Shown in pieces: positions 28,036-35,649 of a stretch of DNA of 64,000 nt. The stretch is from Ruegeria sp. Alg231-54 (GTDB lineage: Bacteria; Pseudomonadota; Alphaproteobacteria; Rhodobacterales; Rhodobacteraceae). Position numbers and translations under genes: made by a program. The stretch's first letter is position 1. Every line of letters begins with the position of its first letter. The notes below the pieces were generated by a model that was not told the DNA's origin, did not search any database, and saw only the letters and a list, made by a program, of their open reading frames with translations. Location: positions 124,001 through 188,000 of the forward strand of contig NZ_FREZ01000001.1 of assembly GCF_900143525.1 (NCBI RefSeq), written 5' to 3'.

Positions 28036-29549
28036 GGGTTGGTCGCCTTGAAATAGGCCGGCAGCGCCCGGCGCAGAAGTTTCCCGTTCCCGCCGGTGGG
28101 CAGGTCAGGCAGATGGATAAAGGCGCGCGGTTGCTTATAGCGCGCCAGATTTGCCTCGACATAAGTACGCAGGGCGTCGTCGTCCAGCTTTTCCGGTCCT
28201 GTATAGAAGGCTGCTATCACAAATGTGTCCTGTTTGACCTCGACTGCCGCAGCTCCGACCTGCGCGATGCCGGGAAATCGGGACAGCGCGGCCTCGACCT
28301 CAACCGGTGACACCCTATAGCCGCCTGCATTCATCATATCGTCATCGCGACCCAGATAGGTGATCTGGCCATCCACGGCCATGGCCCCTTGATCGCCGGT
28401 CAGGAACCAGTCGTCCTGCATCCGGGATTCGGCCTCGTCGGGGGCATTGAGATAGGTCAGCATCAGGCCGGGGTCGGACCTGTGGACGGCAATGGTGCCT
28501 TCCTGACCCTGAGGTACGGGACCGTCAGGTCCCAGGATAGCCACACGGCGGCCAGGCTGCGGTTGGCCCAATGCATCGGACCGCGCTGGATGCGCCGGGC
28601 TGGACGAAATGAAAGTCGAACACTCGGACATGCCATAAGCTTCGTAGAGTTCAGTGCCGGTCGCTTGCCTCCACTGTTCATGCAGATGCCGTGACAGTTT
28701 TTCTCCGGCGCATAACCCATGCCGCAATTCCGGCAGGTCGAGGTCGTCTGTTGAGCTCACCACCTTACGGAATACGCCCGGTGCTGCAGCAAAGATGGTG
28801 GCTTGATGATGGCGTAGCAGGGCAGGTAGAGCGTCCAGATCGGTGCCCGGCGCGGGGATAAGAGCCGTTGCGCCAATGGTCCACGGATCCATCAGACCGG
28901 TGCCCAAGGTATAGGTCCAGTTGAACGCGCCCGCGTGACACAGGCGATCGGTTTCACGCAGCCCGTACCAGCCATCCACCATCATCTGACGCGCCCAGAT
29001 GGCACGATGGGCGTGGGCCACAGCCCTCGGTTTTCCCGATGTGCCCGAAGTATAGACGACATAGGCCATCCTTTCCGGGTCACCCATTTGAAACTCAGCA
29101 GCAGGCAGATCACGCATTCCGGCCAAATTGGACAGGTCAATTTGAACCGGGTGCGCGGCGCACGCAACCTGTGGGTCACGCAGAATGACGGCAGGCCTGA
29201 GGTCCTTGATCATGCGCTCTGTTTCCGGCTCGGTCAGCTGCGATGACGTTGGGACCGGGACGATGCCGACAGCAATCGCTCCGAGATAGGCAATCGGGAA
29301 ATCGACCGTGTTTCCAAGCCGCATCAACGCGATATCGCCGGGCTTCAAACCAGCTTTCAACAACCCTGTGCCAGTGCCCAGAATGGCCTGCTGCAACTCG
29401 CAATACGTCCAATTCCGGGCATCCGTGGAGCCCACCACAGACAGGGCGGTCTTGTCCGAAAGCCTGTCTGCACAGCACAGTACATGCGCTGCCAGATTAA
29501 ACGGAGACGGGCAGGCCGGCGGCGGCCCCTGATCAAAAATAGAAAGCAT
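28032..29549 (-). CDS. AMP-dependent acyl-CoA ligase (class I adenylate-forming enzyme)
   Basis: A protein of 505 residues. Motifs in order: AMP-binding loop YTSGTSGKPRAVAHAH (about 165-180), YEAYGMSEC, WFLTGDQG, GRDDDMMNAGGYRVSPVEVE and the C-terminal LPTGGNGKLLRRAL with the adenylation lysine. The size and the HRAIWARQMMVDGWYGL segment resemble benzoate/acyl-CoA ligases rather than long-chain enzymes; the substrate cannot be read from the sequence. It overlaps the DsbA-like gene downstream and is divergent from an XRE-cupin regulator 65 bases away, which probably controls it. Confidence 0.82.
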   Translation of the reverse strand: MLSIFDQGPPPACPSPFNLAAHVLCCADRLSDKTALSVVGSTDARNWTYCELQQAILGTGTGLLKAGLKPGDIALMRLGNTVDFPIAYLGAIAVGIVPVPTSSQLTEPETERMIKDLRPAVILRDPQVACAAHPVQIDLSNLAGMRDLPAAEFQMGDPERMAYVVYTSGTSGKPRAVAHAHRAIWARQMMVDGWYGLRETDRLCHAGAFNWTYTLGTGLMDPWTIGATALIPAPGTDLDALPALLRHHQATIFAAAPGVFRKVVSSTDDLDLPELRHGLCAGEKLSRHLHEQWRQATGTELYEAYGMSECSTFISSSPAHPARSDALGQPQPGRRVAILGPDGPVPQGQEGTIAVHRSDPGLMLTYLNAPDEAESRMQDDWFLTGDQGAMAVDGQITYLGRDDDMMNAGGYRVSPVEVEAALSRFPGIAQVGAAAVEVKQDTFVIAAFYTGPEKLDDDALRTYVEANLARYKQPRAFIHLPDLPTGGNGKLLRRALPAYFKATNP

Positions 29550-29614
29550 GGCAACTGGCTAGCGCGACCACTGCTGCGTTGCAAGCGCGACAGGCTGCGC
29601 CTATAGAATGACGC
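29550..29614. promoter_or_regulatory. Divergent promoter region, ligase versus XRE-cupin regulator
   Basis: Only 65 bases separate two divergently read genes, so both promoters and any operator for the XRE-cupin regulator must lie here. No clear palindrome was found. Confidence 0.4.
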
Positions 29615-30238
29615 ATGAGCACCCAAGACCAGACATCTTTGATCCGCATTGCCCGGGACTCGGGCGAACATACGGAAGTTGAACCACTGGACCTCGGCGC
29701 GCGTGTGCGCGAGCTGCGGAAAGCGCGGAAATGGACGCTTGAACAGGCGGCCACGCAGGCTGGTCTGGCACGTTCTACGCTCAGCAAGATCGAAAACGGT
29801 CAAATGTCGCCCACCTATGACGCGCTGAAAAAGCTTGCGACCGGTCTTGAGATCTCGGTGCCGCAGCTATTTACGCCGCCACAGCGGGACCAGGTGATCG
29901 GCCGGATGGCCGTGACGCGCATGGGCGAAGGGTCTGCCCATCCCACAACCACCTATGAACATGAACTGCTGGCCGAAACGCTGACAAAAAAGCAGATGCT
30001 GCCCTATCGGGCCCGTGTTCGCGCGCGGTCAATGGATGAGTTTGACGGCTGGGTCCGACACGACGGCGAAGAGTTCTTGTATGTCCTGACGGGTGTTGTG
30101 CGCCTTTATACCGAGTTTTATGAACCAGTCGAAATGCGCCGCGGCGACAGCGCCTATTACGACGGGAGCATGGGGCACAATGTAATCTCGGTCAGCGACG
30201 AAGATGCAATGATCCTGTGGGTAACATCACTTACTTAA
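29615..30238 (+). CDS. XRE family transcriptional regulator with cupin sensor domain
   Basis: A protein of 207 residues. Residues about 25-85 form a helix-turn-helix of the XRE type (LGARVRELRKARKWTLEQAATQAGLARSTLSKIENGQ). The C-terminal half (about 130-207) is a cupin barrel with HDGEEFLYVLTGVVRLY and MRRGDSAYYDGSMGHNVI. Regulators of this build sense small ligands and often control an adjacent catabolic gene. The divergent acyl-CoA ligase gene is the obvious candidate target. The gene overlaps the 3' end of the small minus-strand gene by 12 bases. Confidence 0.9.
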   Translation: MSTQDQTSLIRIARDSGEHTEVEPLDLGARVRELRKARKWTLEQAATQAGLARSTLSKIENGQMSPTYDALKKLATGLEISVPQLFTPPQRDQVIGRMAVTRMGEGSAHPTTTYEHELLAETLTKKQMLPYRARVRARSMDEFDGWVRHDGEEFLYVLTGVVRLYTEFYEPVEMRRGDSAYYDGSMGHNVISVSDEDAMILWVTSLT

Positions 30239-30463
30239 CGACCGGCTGAATTCGCGGTTCAAACCTTCCGTGAACAAAAAGTCCTCAAGCTCTTCGTGGG
30301 CTTCGTTCATGGTCAGTTGATGGCGTTCAGCCAGATACGCTTCGAAACATTTGCGGTCTTGGCTTAACCGCACCATGTCCTGATCCCGCAGGTTTGGAAA
30401 GCGCCGTTTGGCGCGGGTATACATTGCACTCCAGTCTTGCGTCAGATCGGTCCATTTCAACAT
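30227..30463 (-). CDS. Small CsbD-like protein
   Basis: A protein of 78 residues with the pattern LKWTDLTQDWSAMYTRAKRRFPNLRDQDMVRLSQDRKCFEAYLAERHQ (written here only to show the W...L.D.D order; the motif is spread over about 48 residues) and a C-terminal AHEELEDFLF. This resembles CsbD/YjbJ general stress proteins, but the match is loose. I start at ATG 30463 because GGAAAG lies seven bases upstream; an earlier in-frame ATG at 30484 lacks a binding site. It converges with the XRE-cupin gene. Confidence 0.6.
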   Translation of the reverse strand: MLKWTDLTQDWSAMYTRAKRRFPNLRDQDMVRLSQDRKCFEAYLAERHQLTMNEAHEELEDFLFTEGLNREFSRSLSK

Positions 30464-30932
30464 TAGACAGCTTTCCGTTTTCATGGTTTCAAACCGCTCG
30501 TCCCAAGAACCAGCGTACGAATGTGATGGGGGCGTTCGGGCATGACAAAATGTCGCACCCGGGGTCGGGAGGCGGTTTGATTTTTGACGGGGTCAAAAGT
30601 GCCCGTTGCAGCCTATCCGCAACGGGCAGACGGACCTGATTTTTGAGTGAGTGGAGGCCGGTCCGTAAATTCGATGTGCTGCACACCGGACGAAGAGTTA
30701 CGTTTTGAATTTCAAAGCAATAATCAATTCGTGCAGCGTACTGCAGTATATGTACAATCTATATCGCTAAACCCCGTTCGGTAAAGCTTTTTGTGTGAGT
30801 TTTATAGGGGAACACTTGACGTTGGGGCAATTACAACATGTTGGCATGGCAAAAAATCGACCCGCAATATGCGGTGCCAATAGGCTGTGCGCCGATTTCC
30901 GCCCACGTCCCTTAGGTGCCGCGCGTGCCCCG
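30464..30932. other. Intergenic region with one strong hairpin
   Basis: About 470 bases without a convincing gene. It contains a 10-bp stem (TGCCCGTTGC / GCAACGGGCA at 30600-30628, loop of 9). On the minus strand the stem is followed by CTTTTG, so it could be a weak terminator for the solute-binding protein gene, though it lies about 300 bases past its stop. The rest is AT-richer (around 30710-30800) than the flanking genes. Reading frames here show no ribosome-binding site or family motif. Confidence 0.5.
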
Positions 30933-32747
30933 TTACTGTTCGTACCACCAAACCTGCGGCATGTACTCCGGCCCATCGCCATAGATCGGCAAGTTTTCCG
31001 GCTGCTTGAGTTCCTTGGCGTGGGCGATCCGGCCCACATCAAAGTTCCAGATCGGAATGACATAGCGCCCGGCGGTCAACACACGATCAAGCGCACGCGT
31101 CGCAGCGACGAAATCCTCATGACTTTCCGAGGCCAGCATTGCGTCAATCATTCCGTCCACAGCGGGTGAAGCCACCCCCATCAAATTGCGCGTGCCCGGA
31201 GTGTCCGCGTTTTCGCTGCCCCAATACAGACGCTGCTCGTTACCGGGTGACAGGGACAATGCACGACGGAAATAGGTCATGTCGAAATCCAGCGCCGACG
31301 TTCGGCTTGTAAACTGGGCGCTGTCGACCTGTTCGGTGTTCACAGCGATGCCAAGACGTTCCAGCGCGCGCGTGTAGATCTCGATTGCTGTTTCGCTTTC
31401 GGTGTCGCCCTGTTGCAGCAACACGGTCAGCGTAAAAGCATTGCCGTTTTCGTTACGCAGCACGCCGTCCTGGATGGTCCAACCAGCCTCAGCCAACAGT
31501 TTGGTTGCAGCGCGGATGTTCGAACGATTGCGGGCCGATCCGTCACTTTCCGGCAGGGTATAGCCTTCAAGCGTTCCGGGGGGCAGGTCGTCCTTGAACT
31601 CCAATAGCAGCTCTTCGACGCGATCACTTGCCGGGCCGGGCTGCATCGCAAGGTCCGAGCCCGAGAAATAGGATGAGATACGCGGCTGCGCGTTACCGGT
31701 AATCGTGTCGTTGATGAACTCGAAATTGAATGCCAGTGTCAGCGCCTCGCGGACACGCCAGTCGGCAAACGGCGCTTTGCGGGTGTTCATGACAAACCCG
31801 GTCATGCCCGAAGGCTTGCCGTGTGGGATCTCGGTCTTGACCACATCTCCACGCTGGACGGCCGGGAAATTGTATTGGTTCGCCCATTTGTCGGCATTGA
31901 ATTCACGTACTGCAGTCAGTTCACCGGCTTTGAAGGCCTCAAACAGAACTGTGCCGTCGCCGTAAAACTCGATCCGCATTTCGTCCAAATTCATGGTGCC
32001 TTTACGGAAGGGGATATCAGTGCCCCAATAATCCGGGTTCCGCTTGAGGTTCACGTATCTACCGGCCTCATAGCTGTCGACAATATAGGGCCCGGTTCCG
32101 ACCGGAATGTCATGCAACCCGGCATTGGCAAAATCCTTACCTTCCCACTGGGCTTTCTGCAGGATCGGGCGCAGGCCTGCGATCAGGGCAAGTTCGCGGT
32201 CGGGCTCGTTGAAGGTGATGCGCACCGTGCGGGGACCGGTCTGTTCGATACTGTCTATCTTGCCCCACAACCCGCGATATCGCAGGTGGCCTTCGGTGCC
32301 TAAAGTCTCATACGACCAGATGACATCATCCACTGTGACTGGTGTACCATCCGAGAATTCGGCGTTCTCACGCAGGGTGAATTCGACCCAGGACCGGTCC
32401 GGCGCGGTCTCAACTGATTCGGCTAACAGCCCGTAAAGAGTGAAAGGTTCGTCCCAGGATCGACCCATCAGGCCCTCATGGGTCCAAAATCGCAATTGCC
32501 AGGGCGAGCTGCCTTTTTGCACGAACGGGTTCAAACTGTTATAGCCGCCCGTATTTCCAAACACGACTTTCCCGCCTTTTGGCGCGTCCGGATTTGCGTA
32601 GGGCAGGGACACAAAATCCGGTGGTAAGGCGGGGTCACCATACATAGCTATGCCATGGGTCGATTCTGCATAAGCAATTGACGTGCTCAAAAGTGCAGTG
32701 ATTCCCGCGATCAATGGACGAACGGGGCGTAGAAAATCGGGGCTCAT
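30933..32747 (-). CDS. Extracellular solute-binding protein, family 5 (peptide/oligopeptide ABC type)
   Basis: A periplasmic binding protein of 604 residues with a signal peptide (about 1-27, cleavage near AYAES). Family 5 features are HGIAMYGDPALPPDF, YANPDAPKGGKVVFGNTGGYNSLNPF, LWTHEGLM-like text near 75, FTLRENAEFSDGTPVTVDDVIWSYETL, GTGPYIVDSY and KRNPDYWG. The beginning and the length resemble YejA of the yejABEF peptide importer. No permease or ATPase genes adjoin it, so it is either an orphan receptor or serves a transporter elsewhere. Confidence 0.9.
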   Translation of the reverse strand: MSPDFLRPVRPLIAGITALLSTSIAYAESTHGIAMYGDPALPPDFVSLPYANPDAPKGGKVVFGNTGGYNSLNPFVQKGSSPWQLRFWTHEGLMGRSWDEPFTLYGLLAESVETAPDRSWVEFTLRENAEFSDGTPVTVDDVIWSYETLGTEGHLRYRGLWGKIDSIEQTGPRTVRITFNEPDRELALIAGLRPILQKAQWEGKDFANAGLHDIPVGTGPYIVDSYEAGRYVNLKRNPDYWGTDIPFRKGTMNLDEMRIEFYGDGTVLFEAFKAGELTAVREFNADKWANQYNFPAVQRGDVVKTEIPHGKPSGMTGFVMNTRKAPFADWRVREALTLAFNFEFINDTITGNAQPRISSYFSGSDLAMQPGPASDRVEELLLEFKDDLPPGTLEGYTLPESDGSARNRSNIRAATKLLAEAGWTIQDGVLRNENGNAFTLTVLLQQGDTESETAIEIYTRALERLGIAVNTEQVDSAQFTSRTSALDFDMTYFRRALSLSPGNEQRLYWGSENADTPGTRNLMGVASPAVDGMIDAMLASESHEDFVAATRALDRVLTAGRYVIPIWNFDVGRIAHAKELKQPENLPIYGDGPEYMPQVWWYEQ

Positions 32748-33040
32748 TTTGGAAACAATCCTGCTCTGGCCTTATTTTGTTGGGATTCATCGTAGCTATG
32801 ATTTTTCTTGTTTTCAAACTTTTAGCTTGGACGAACACAAGAAATTGCTTATAAAGGATGCACTGCTCGATAGGTTTCTTGCCTGTATGAAACCTGCCTC
32901 AATAACTTAACGCCCGCTTCGTGCGGGCGTTTTTTTTGTTCGGATCTGACGTAGGATGCGTCGCCCGAATGTTTCCCCGTTTTCTTTGCAGCTGCAGCAT
33001 GGCACTGTGTCGCCAAAGTTGACTTTGTGGGAGTTCGGCC
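32748..33040. other. Divergent intergenic region with candidate small transcript
   Basis: Between the solute-binding protein gene (minus) and 3-hydroxybutyrate dehydrogenase (plus). Contains a 7-bp hairpin (AGGTTTC / GAAACCT, 32872-32895) followed by a strong plus-strand terminator at 32909-32937. No convincing plus-strand gene ends there. A loose promoter-like pair (TTTTGT, 16 bases, TATGAT) is centred near 32785. This suggests a small RNA of roughly 130-150 bases, which is inference. Confidence 0.4.
32909..32937 (+). terminator. Strong Rho-independent terminator without an assigned gene
   Basis: Stem CGCCCGC (32911-32917) and GCGGGCG (32923-32929), loop TTCGT, extended by two A-T pairs and followed by eight T. 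It stops plus-strand transcription upstream of bdhA, but the nearest plus-strand gene upstream is more than 2.6 kb away. Confidence 0.92.
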
Positions 33041-33814
33041 ATGAGCCTTTCGGGAAAAACAGCCATTATCACCGGATCGAATTCAGGGATCGGATTAGGC
33101 GTCGCGCGTGAACTGGCGAAGGCCGGGGCTAACGTGGTGCTGAATTCATTTACCGACCGCGACGAAGATAATGCGCTGGCCGCTGAGATTTCGAAAGAGA
33201 CCGGTACCAGCGCACGCTATATCAAGGCGGACATGTCCAAAGGTGAAGAATGCCGCGCGCTGATCGAGAAGGCGGGGGCTTGTGATATTCTGGTGAACAA
33301 CGCGGGCATTCAGCATGTCGCGCCGGTTGATCAGTTTCCGGTCGAAAAGTGGGATGCGATCATCGCGATCAACATGAACTCGACTTTTCATACGATGGCC
33401 GCCGCTTTGCCAATGATGCGCAAGGCCGGGTGGGGACGTATTGTGAATATCGCCTCGGCTCATGGGTTAACGGCGTCTCCGTTCAAGGCGGCCTATGTCG
33501 CGGCAAAGCACGGCGTGGTTGGTATGACCAAAACCGTAGCGCTGGAAACCGCGCAGGAGCCAATCACATGCAACGCGATCTGCCCGGGATACGTCCTGAC
33601 ACCATTGGTCGAGGCACAGATCCCAGGCACCATGAAGGAATACGGCATGAGCCGTGAGGACGTGATCAAGAACGTGATGCTGGAAAGGCAACCTTCGAAA
33701 GAATTCGCCACGGTCGAGCAATTGGGTGGCACCGCGATCTTTCTGTGCTCGGATGCGGCAGCGCAGATCACCGGGACCACGATCTCGGTCGATGGCGGTT
33801 GGACAGCGTTGTGA
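33041..33814 (+). CDS. bdhA: 3-Hydroxybutyrate dehydrogenase (SDR family)
   Basis: A cytoplasmic NAD-dependent enzyme of 257 residues that oxidises D-3-hydroxybutyrate to acetoacetate, the step after polyhydroxybutyrate depolymerisation. The cofactor motif is TGSNSGIG near residues 11-18, then NNAG, the catalytic Ser in NIASAHG, and YVAAK. Features specific to 3-hydroxybutyrate dehydrogenases include AGIQHVAPVDQFP, HGLTASPFKAAYVAAKHGVVG and ICPGYVLTPLVEAQIP. It ends 64 bases before a patatin-like gene on the same strand, with a GC hairpin between. Confidence 0.93.
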   Translation: MSLSGKTAIITGSNSGIGLGVARELAKAGANVVLNSFTDRDEDNALAAEISKETGTSARYIKADMSKGEECRALIEKAGACDILVNNAGIQHVAPVDQFPVEKWDAIIAINMNSTFHTMAAALPMMRKAGWGRIVNIASAHGLTASPFKAAYVAAKHGVVGMTKTVALETAQEPITCNAICPGYVLTPLVEAQIPGTMKEYGMSREDVIKNVMLERQPSKEFATVEQLGGTAIFLCSDAAAQITGTTISVDGGWTAL

Positions 33815-33820
33815 GGTTTC

Positions 33821-33868
33821 ACGGGGGCGCTGCCCCCGTACCCCCGGAGTATTTTGGAAAAGATGAAG
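33821..33868 (+). repeat. GC hairpin plus GGAGTATTTT intergenic element
   Basis: A perfect 8-bp stem (ACGGGGGC / GCCCCCGT, loop GCT, 33821-33839) is followed by ACCCCCGGAGTATTTTGG and AAAAGATGAAG. I recognise this composite (GC hairpin, CCCCCGGAGTATTT, then a purine-rich GATGAAG tail) as a common intergenic motif in Roseobacter genomes; it occurs once in this window. It lies between bdhA and the patatin gene. It could end or process the bdhA transcript, and the GATGAAGG tail sits at ribosome-binding distance of the patatin start. Confidence 0.55.
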
Positions 33869-33878
33869 GGGCAGGACG

Positions 33879-34904
33879 GTGAAACGGATCAATCTGGCTT
33901 TGCAGGGTGGCGGCGCGCACGGTGCCTTCACCTGGGGCGTTCTGGACCGAATTCTGGACGAAGAAGATATCGAGGTTGCGGCGATCACAGGGACCTCGGC
34001 CGGGGCGCTGAATGGCGCTGCCTTCAAGTCAGGAATGGTCCACAACGGGCGCGACGGCGCACGGGCTTGTCTGGACGGGCTATGGGCACGGATGGGTGCG
34101 GTGGGGGATATGCGCCTTGCCAACTGGATGCAGGCGCTGGAGCCCGCACAGATTGCCCAGTCGATGGAGTATTCACTGCCATTCTCGATTGGTGATGCCT
34201 GGTCGCGAATGGTGTCGCCTTATGCTTATGGTCCGTTTTACCGCAATCCCCTGGAACCGGTTGTGGATCGGTTCAACTTTGATGAGATTTGCACGGATCA
34301 GGGACCCCAGTTGTTTGTCTGCGCGACCTGTGTGCGCAGCGGCAAGATCCGGGTGTTCACCGGGGAAGAGATTTCAACGGATGCCATTTTGGCCTCGGCC
34401 TGCCTGCCGAGCCTGTTTCAGGCCGTCGAGATATTTGACCCCAGCTCGGGCCGGACTGAGGCATATTGGGATGGTGGCTACACTGGAAACCCGGCGCTTT
34501 ATCCCCTGTTTAACAATGATTTGCCTGAAGACGTCGTGGTCGTGAACATCAACCCGCTTGAGCGTGATGAGGTCCCAAAAACTCCGCAGCAGATCCAGAA
34601 CCGGATCAACGAGATCAGCTTTAACTCATCCCTGTTTCGCGAGCTGCGGGCGATCAATTTTGTTCAGCGTCTGTTGGCGGACGGCAAGCTGACGGCCGGA
34701 GAGATGAGCCGCGTATTTGTTCACATGATCGCGGATGACGAATTGATGAACGATTTGTCCGTGGCAACCAAGACGGTTCCCAACCCTGTGATACTGCATA
34801 AACTGAAGGACGCCGGGCGCGCGGCGGCACATCGGTTCATTGGCGATCACAAAGCTGATCTTGGCGCACGCAGCACCGTCGACCTGCCCGAGATGTTTGG
34901 CTGA
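33879..34904 (+). CDS. Patatin-like phospholipase family protein
   Basis: A protein of 341 residues with the complete patatin Ser-Asp dyad: oxyanion loop QGGGAHGAF (9-17), nucleophile elbow GTSAG with S40, and the aspartate in WDGGY (D198). No signal peptide is seen, so it acts in the cytoplasm. The family hydrolyses lipid acyl esters; some bacterial members degrade polyhydroxybutyrate. The neighbouring 3-hydroxybutyrate dehydrogenase makes a role in granule breakdown attractive, but this is inference. Confidence 0.88.
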   Translation: MKRINLALQGGGAHGAFTWGVLDRILDEEDIEVAAITGTSAGALNGAAFKSGMVHNGRDGARACLDGLWARMGAVGDMRLANWMQALEPAQIAQSMEYSLPFSIGDAWSRMVSPYAYGPFYRNPLEPVVDRFNFDEICTDQGPQLFVCATCVRSGKIRVFTGEEISTDAILASACLPSLFQAVEIFDPSSGRTEAYWDGGYTGNPALYPLFNNDLPEDVVVVNINPLERDEVPKTPQQIQNRINEISFNSSLFRELRAINFVQRLLADGKLTAGEMSRVFVHMIADDELMNDLSVATKTVPNPVILHKLKDAGRAAAHRFIGDHKADLGARSTVDLPEMFG

Positions 34905-35582
34905 TCACTCGGGCGGCTGCGTCGGGTCTTTTTCGTTGGGATAAACAAGGCCTGCGGAAATCACCAGCTTTGCGGCGTCCTCGATTGTCATATCCAACAG
35001 GATCACATCCTCGGCCGGGAAGAACAATAGGAAGCCAGAGGTCGGGTTGGGCGTGGTCGGGACGAAGACACCTAGCAGTTCACCCCCGGTTTCAGACCGC
35101 TCGCTGACTTCGCCTTTTGCCGCGGTAGAGACGAAACCAATCGCCCAGATACCGCGGCGCGGGTATTGGATCAGGCAGGCTTTTTCGAACGACCGTTCAG
35201 TCTGGGCAAACACCGTTTCCGAGATCTGCTTGATCCCCGAATAGACAGACCGGACAACGGGCATCCGGCTGACAAGACTTTCGGCAATTTGGATCAGGGA
35301 CCGGCCCAGAATACCTTTGGCGATCCATCCTACCAGAACAGTGAAGATCAGGAAGATGACAACGCCGACGCCCCGCAGGTTGATGCCCACGTATTCCTGC
35401 GGCTGGAACCGTTGTGGAATTATGGGCAGAACCGCACTGTCGATCCAGCCGACCACGGACCAGATCAGCCAAATGGTCAGCCACACAGGAGCAATCACGA
35501 CGATGCCCGTCAGGAATGACGCGCGCAGTCGCGAAAACAGGCCCGGGCGGCGTTGTGGTTCTTCGTCAAATGGCGTGTTCAT
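34905..35582 (-). CDS. DUF502 family membrane protein
   Basis: A protein of 225 residues with two hydrophobic segments at about 20-45 (FLTGIVVIAPVWLTIWLIWSVV, read in parts) and 70-92 (GVGVVIFLIFTVLVGWIAKGILG). The DUF502 pattern is clear: RMPVVRSVYSGIKQISETVF, GIWAIGFVSTAAKG and VFVPTTPNPTSGFLLFFPAEDVILLDMTIEDAAKLVISAG. The function of the family is not known. It converges with the patatin gene, their stops abutting at 34904/34905. Confidence 0.92.
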   Translation of the reverse strand: MNTPFDEEPQRRPGLFSRLRASFLTGIVVIAPVWLTIWLIWSVVGWIDSAVLPIIPQRFQPQEYVGINLRGVGVVIFLIFTVLVGWIAKGILGRSLIQIAESLVSRMPVVRSVYSGIKQISETVFAQTERSFEKACLIQYPRRGIWAIGFVSTAAKGEVSERSETGGELLGVFVPTTPNPTSGFLLFFPAEDVILLDMTIEDAAKLVISAGLVYPNEKDPTQPPE

Positions 35583-35649
35583 TGCGGTCCTGAGCGGTTT
35601 TCTGCCAAATTAGTTAAGCAGTTGGGTGCCTTGGTACAATAGGCTTATG

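Noticed and set aside
30795..31169. 124-codon plus-strand frame
   Set aside because: More than half is antisense to the solute-binding protein gene and it has no recognisable motif.
32683..32910. 75-codon plus-strand frame ending at the terminator stem
   Set aside because: It begins antisense to the solute-binding protein signal peptide and has no ribosome-binding site; a small RNA explains the terminator better.
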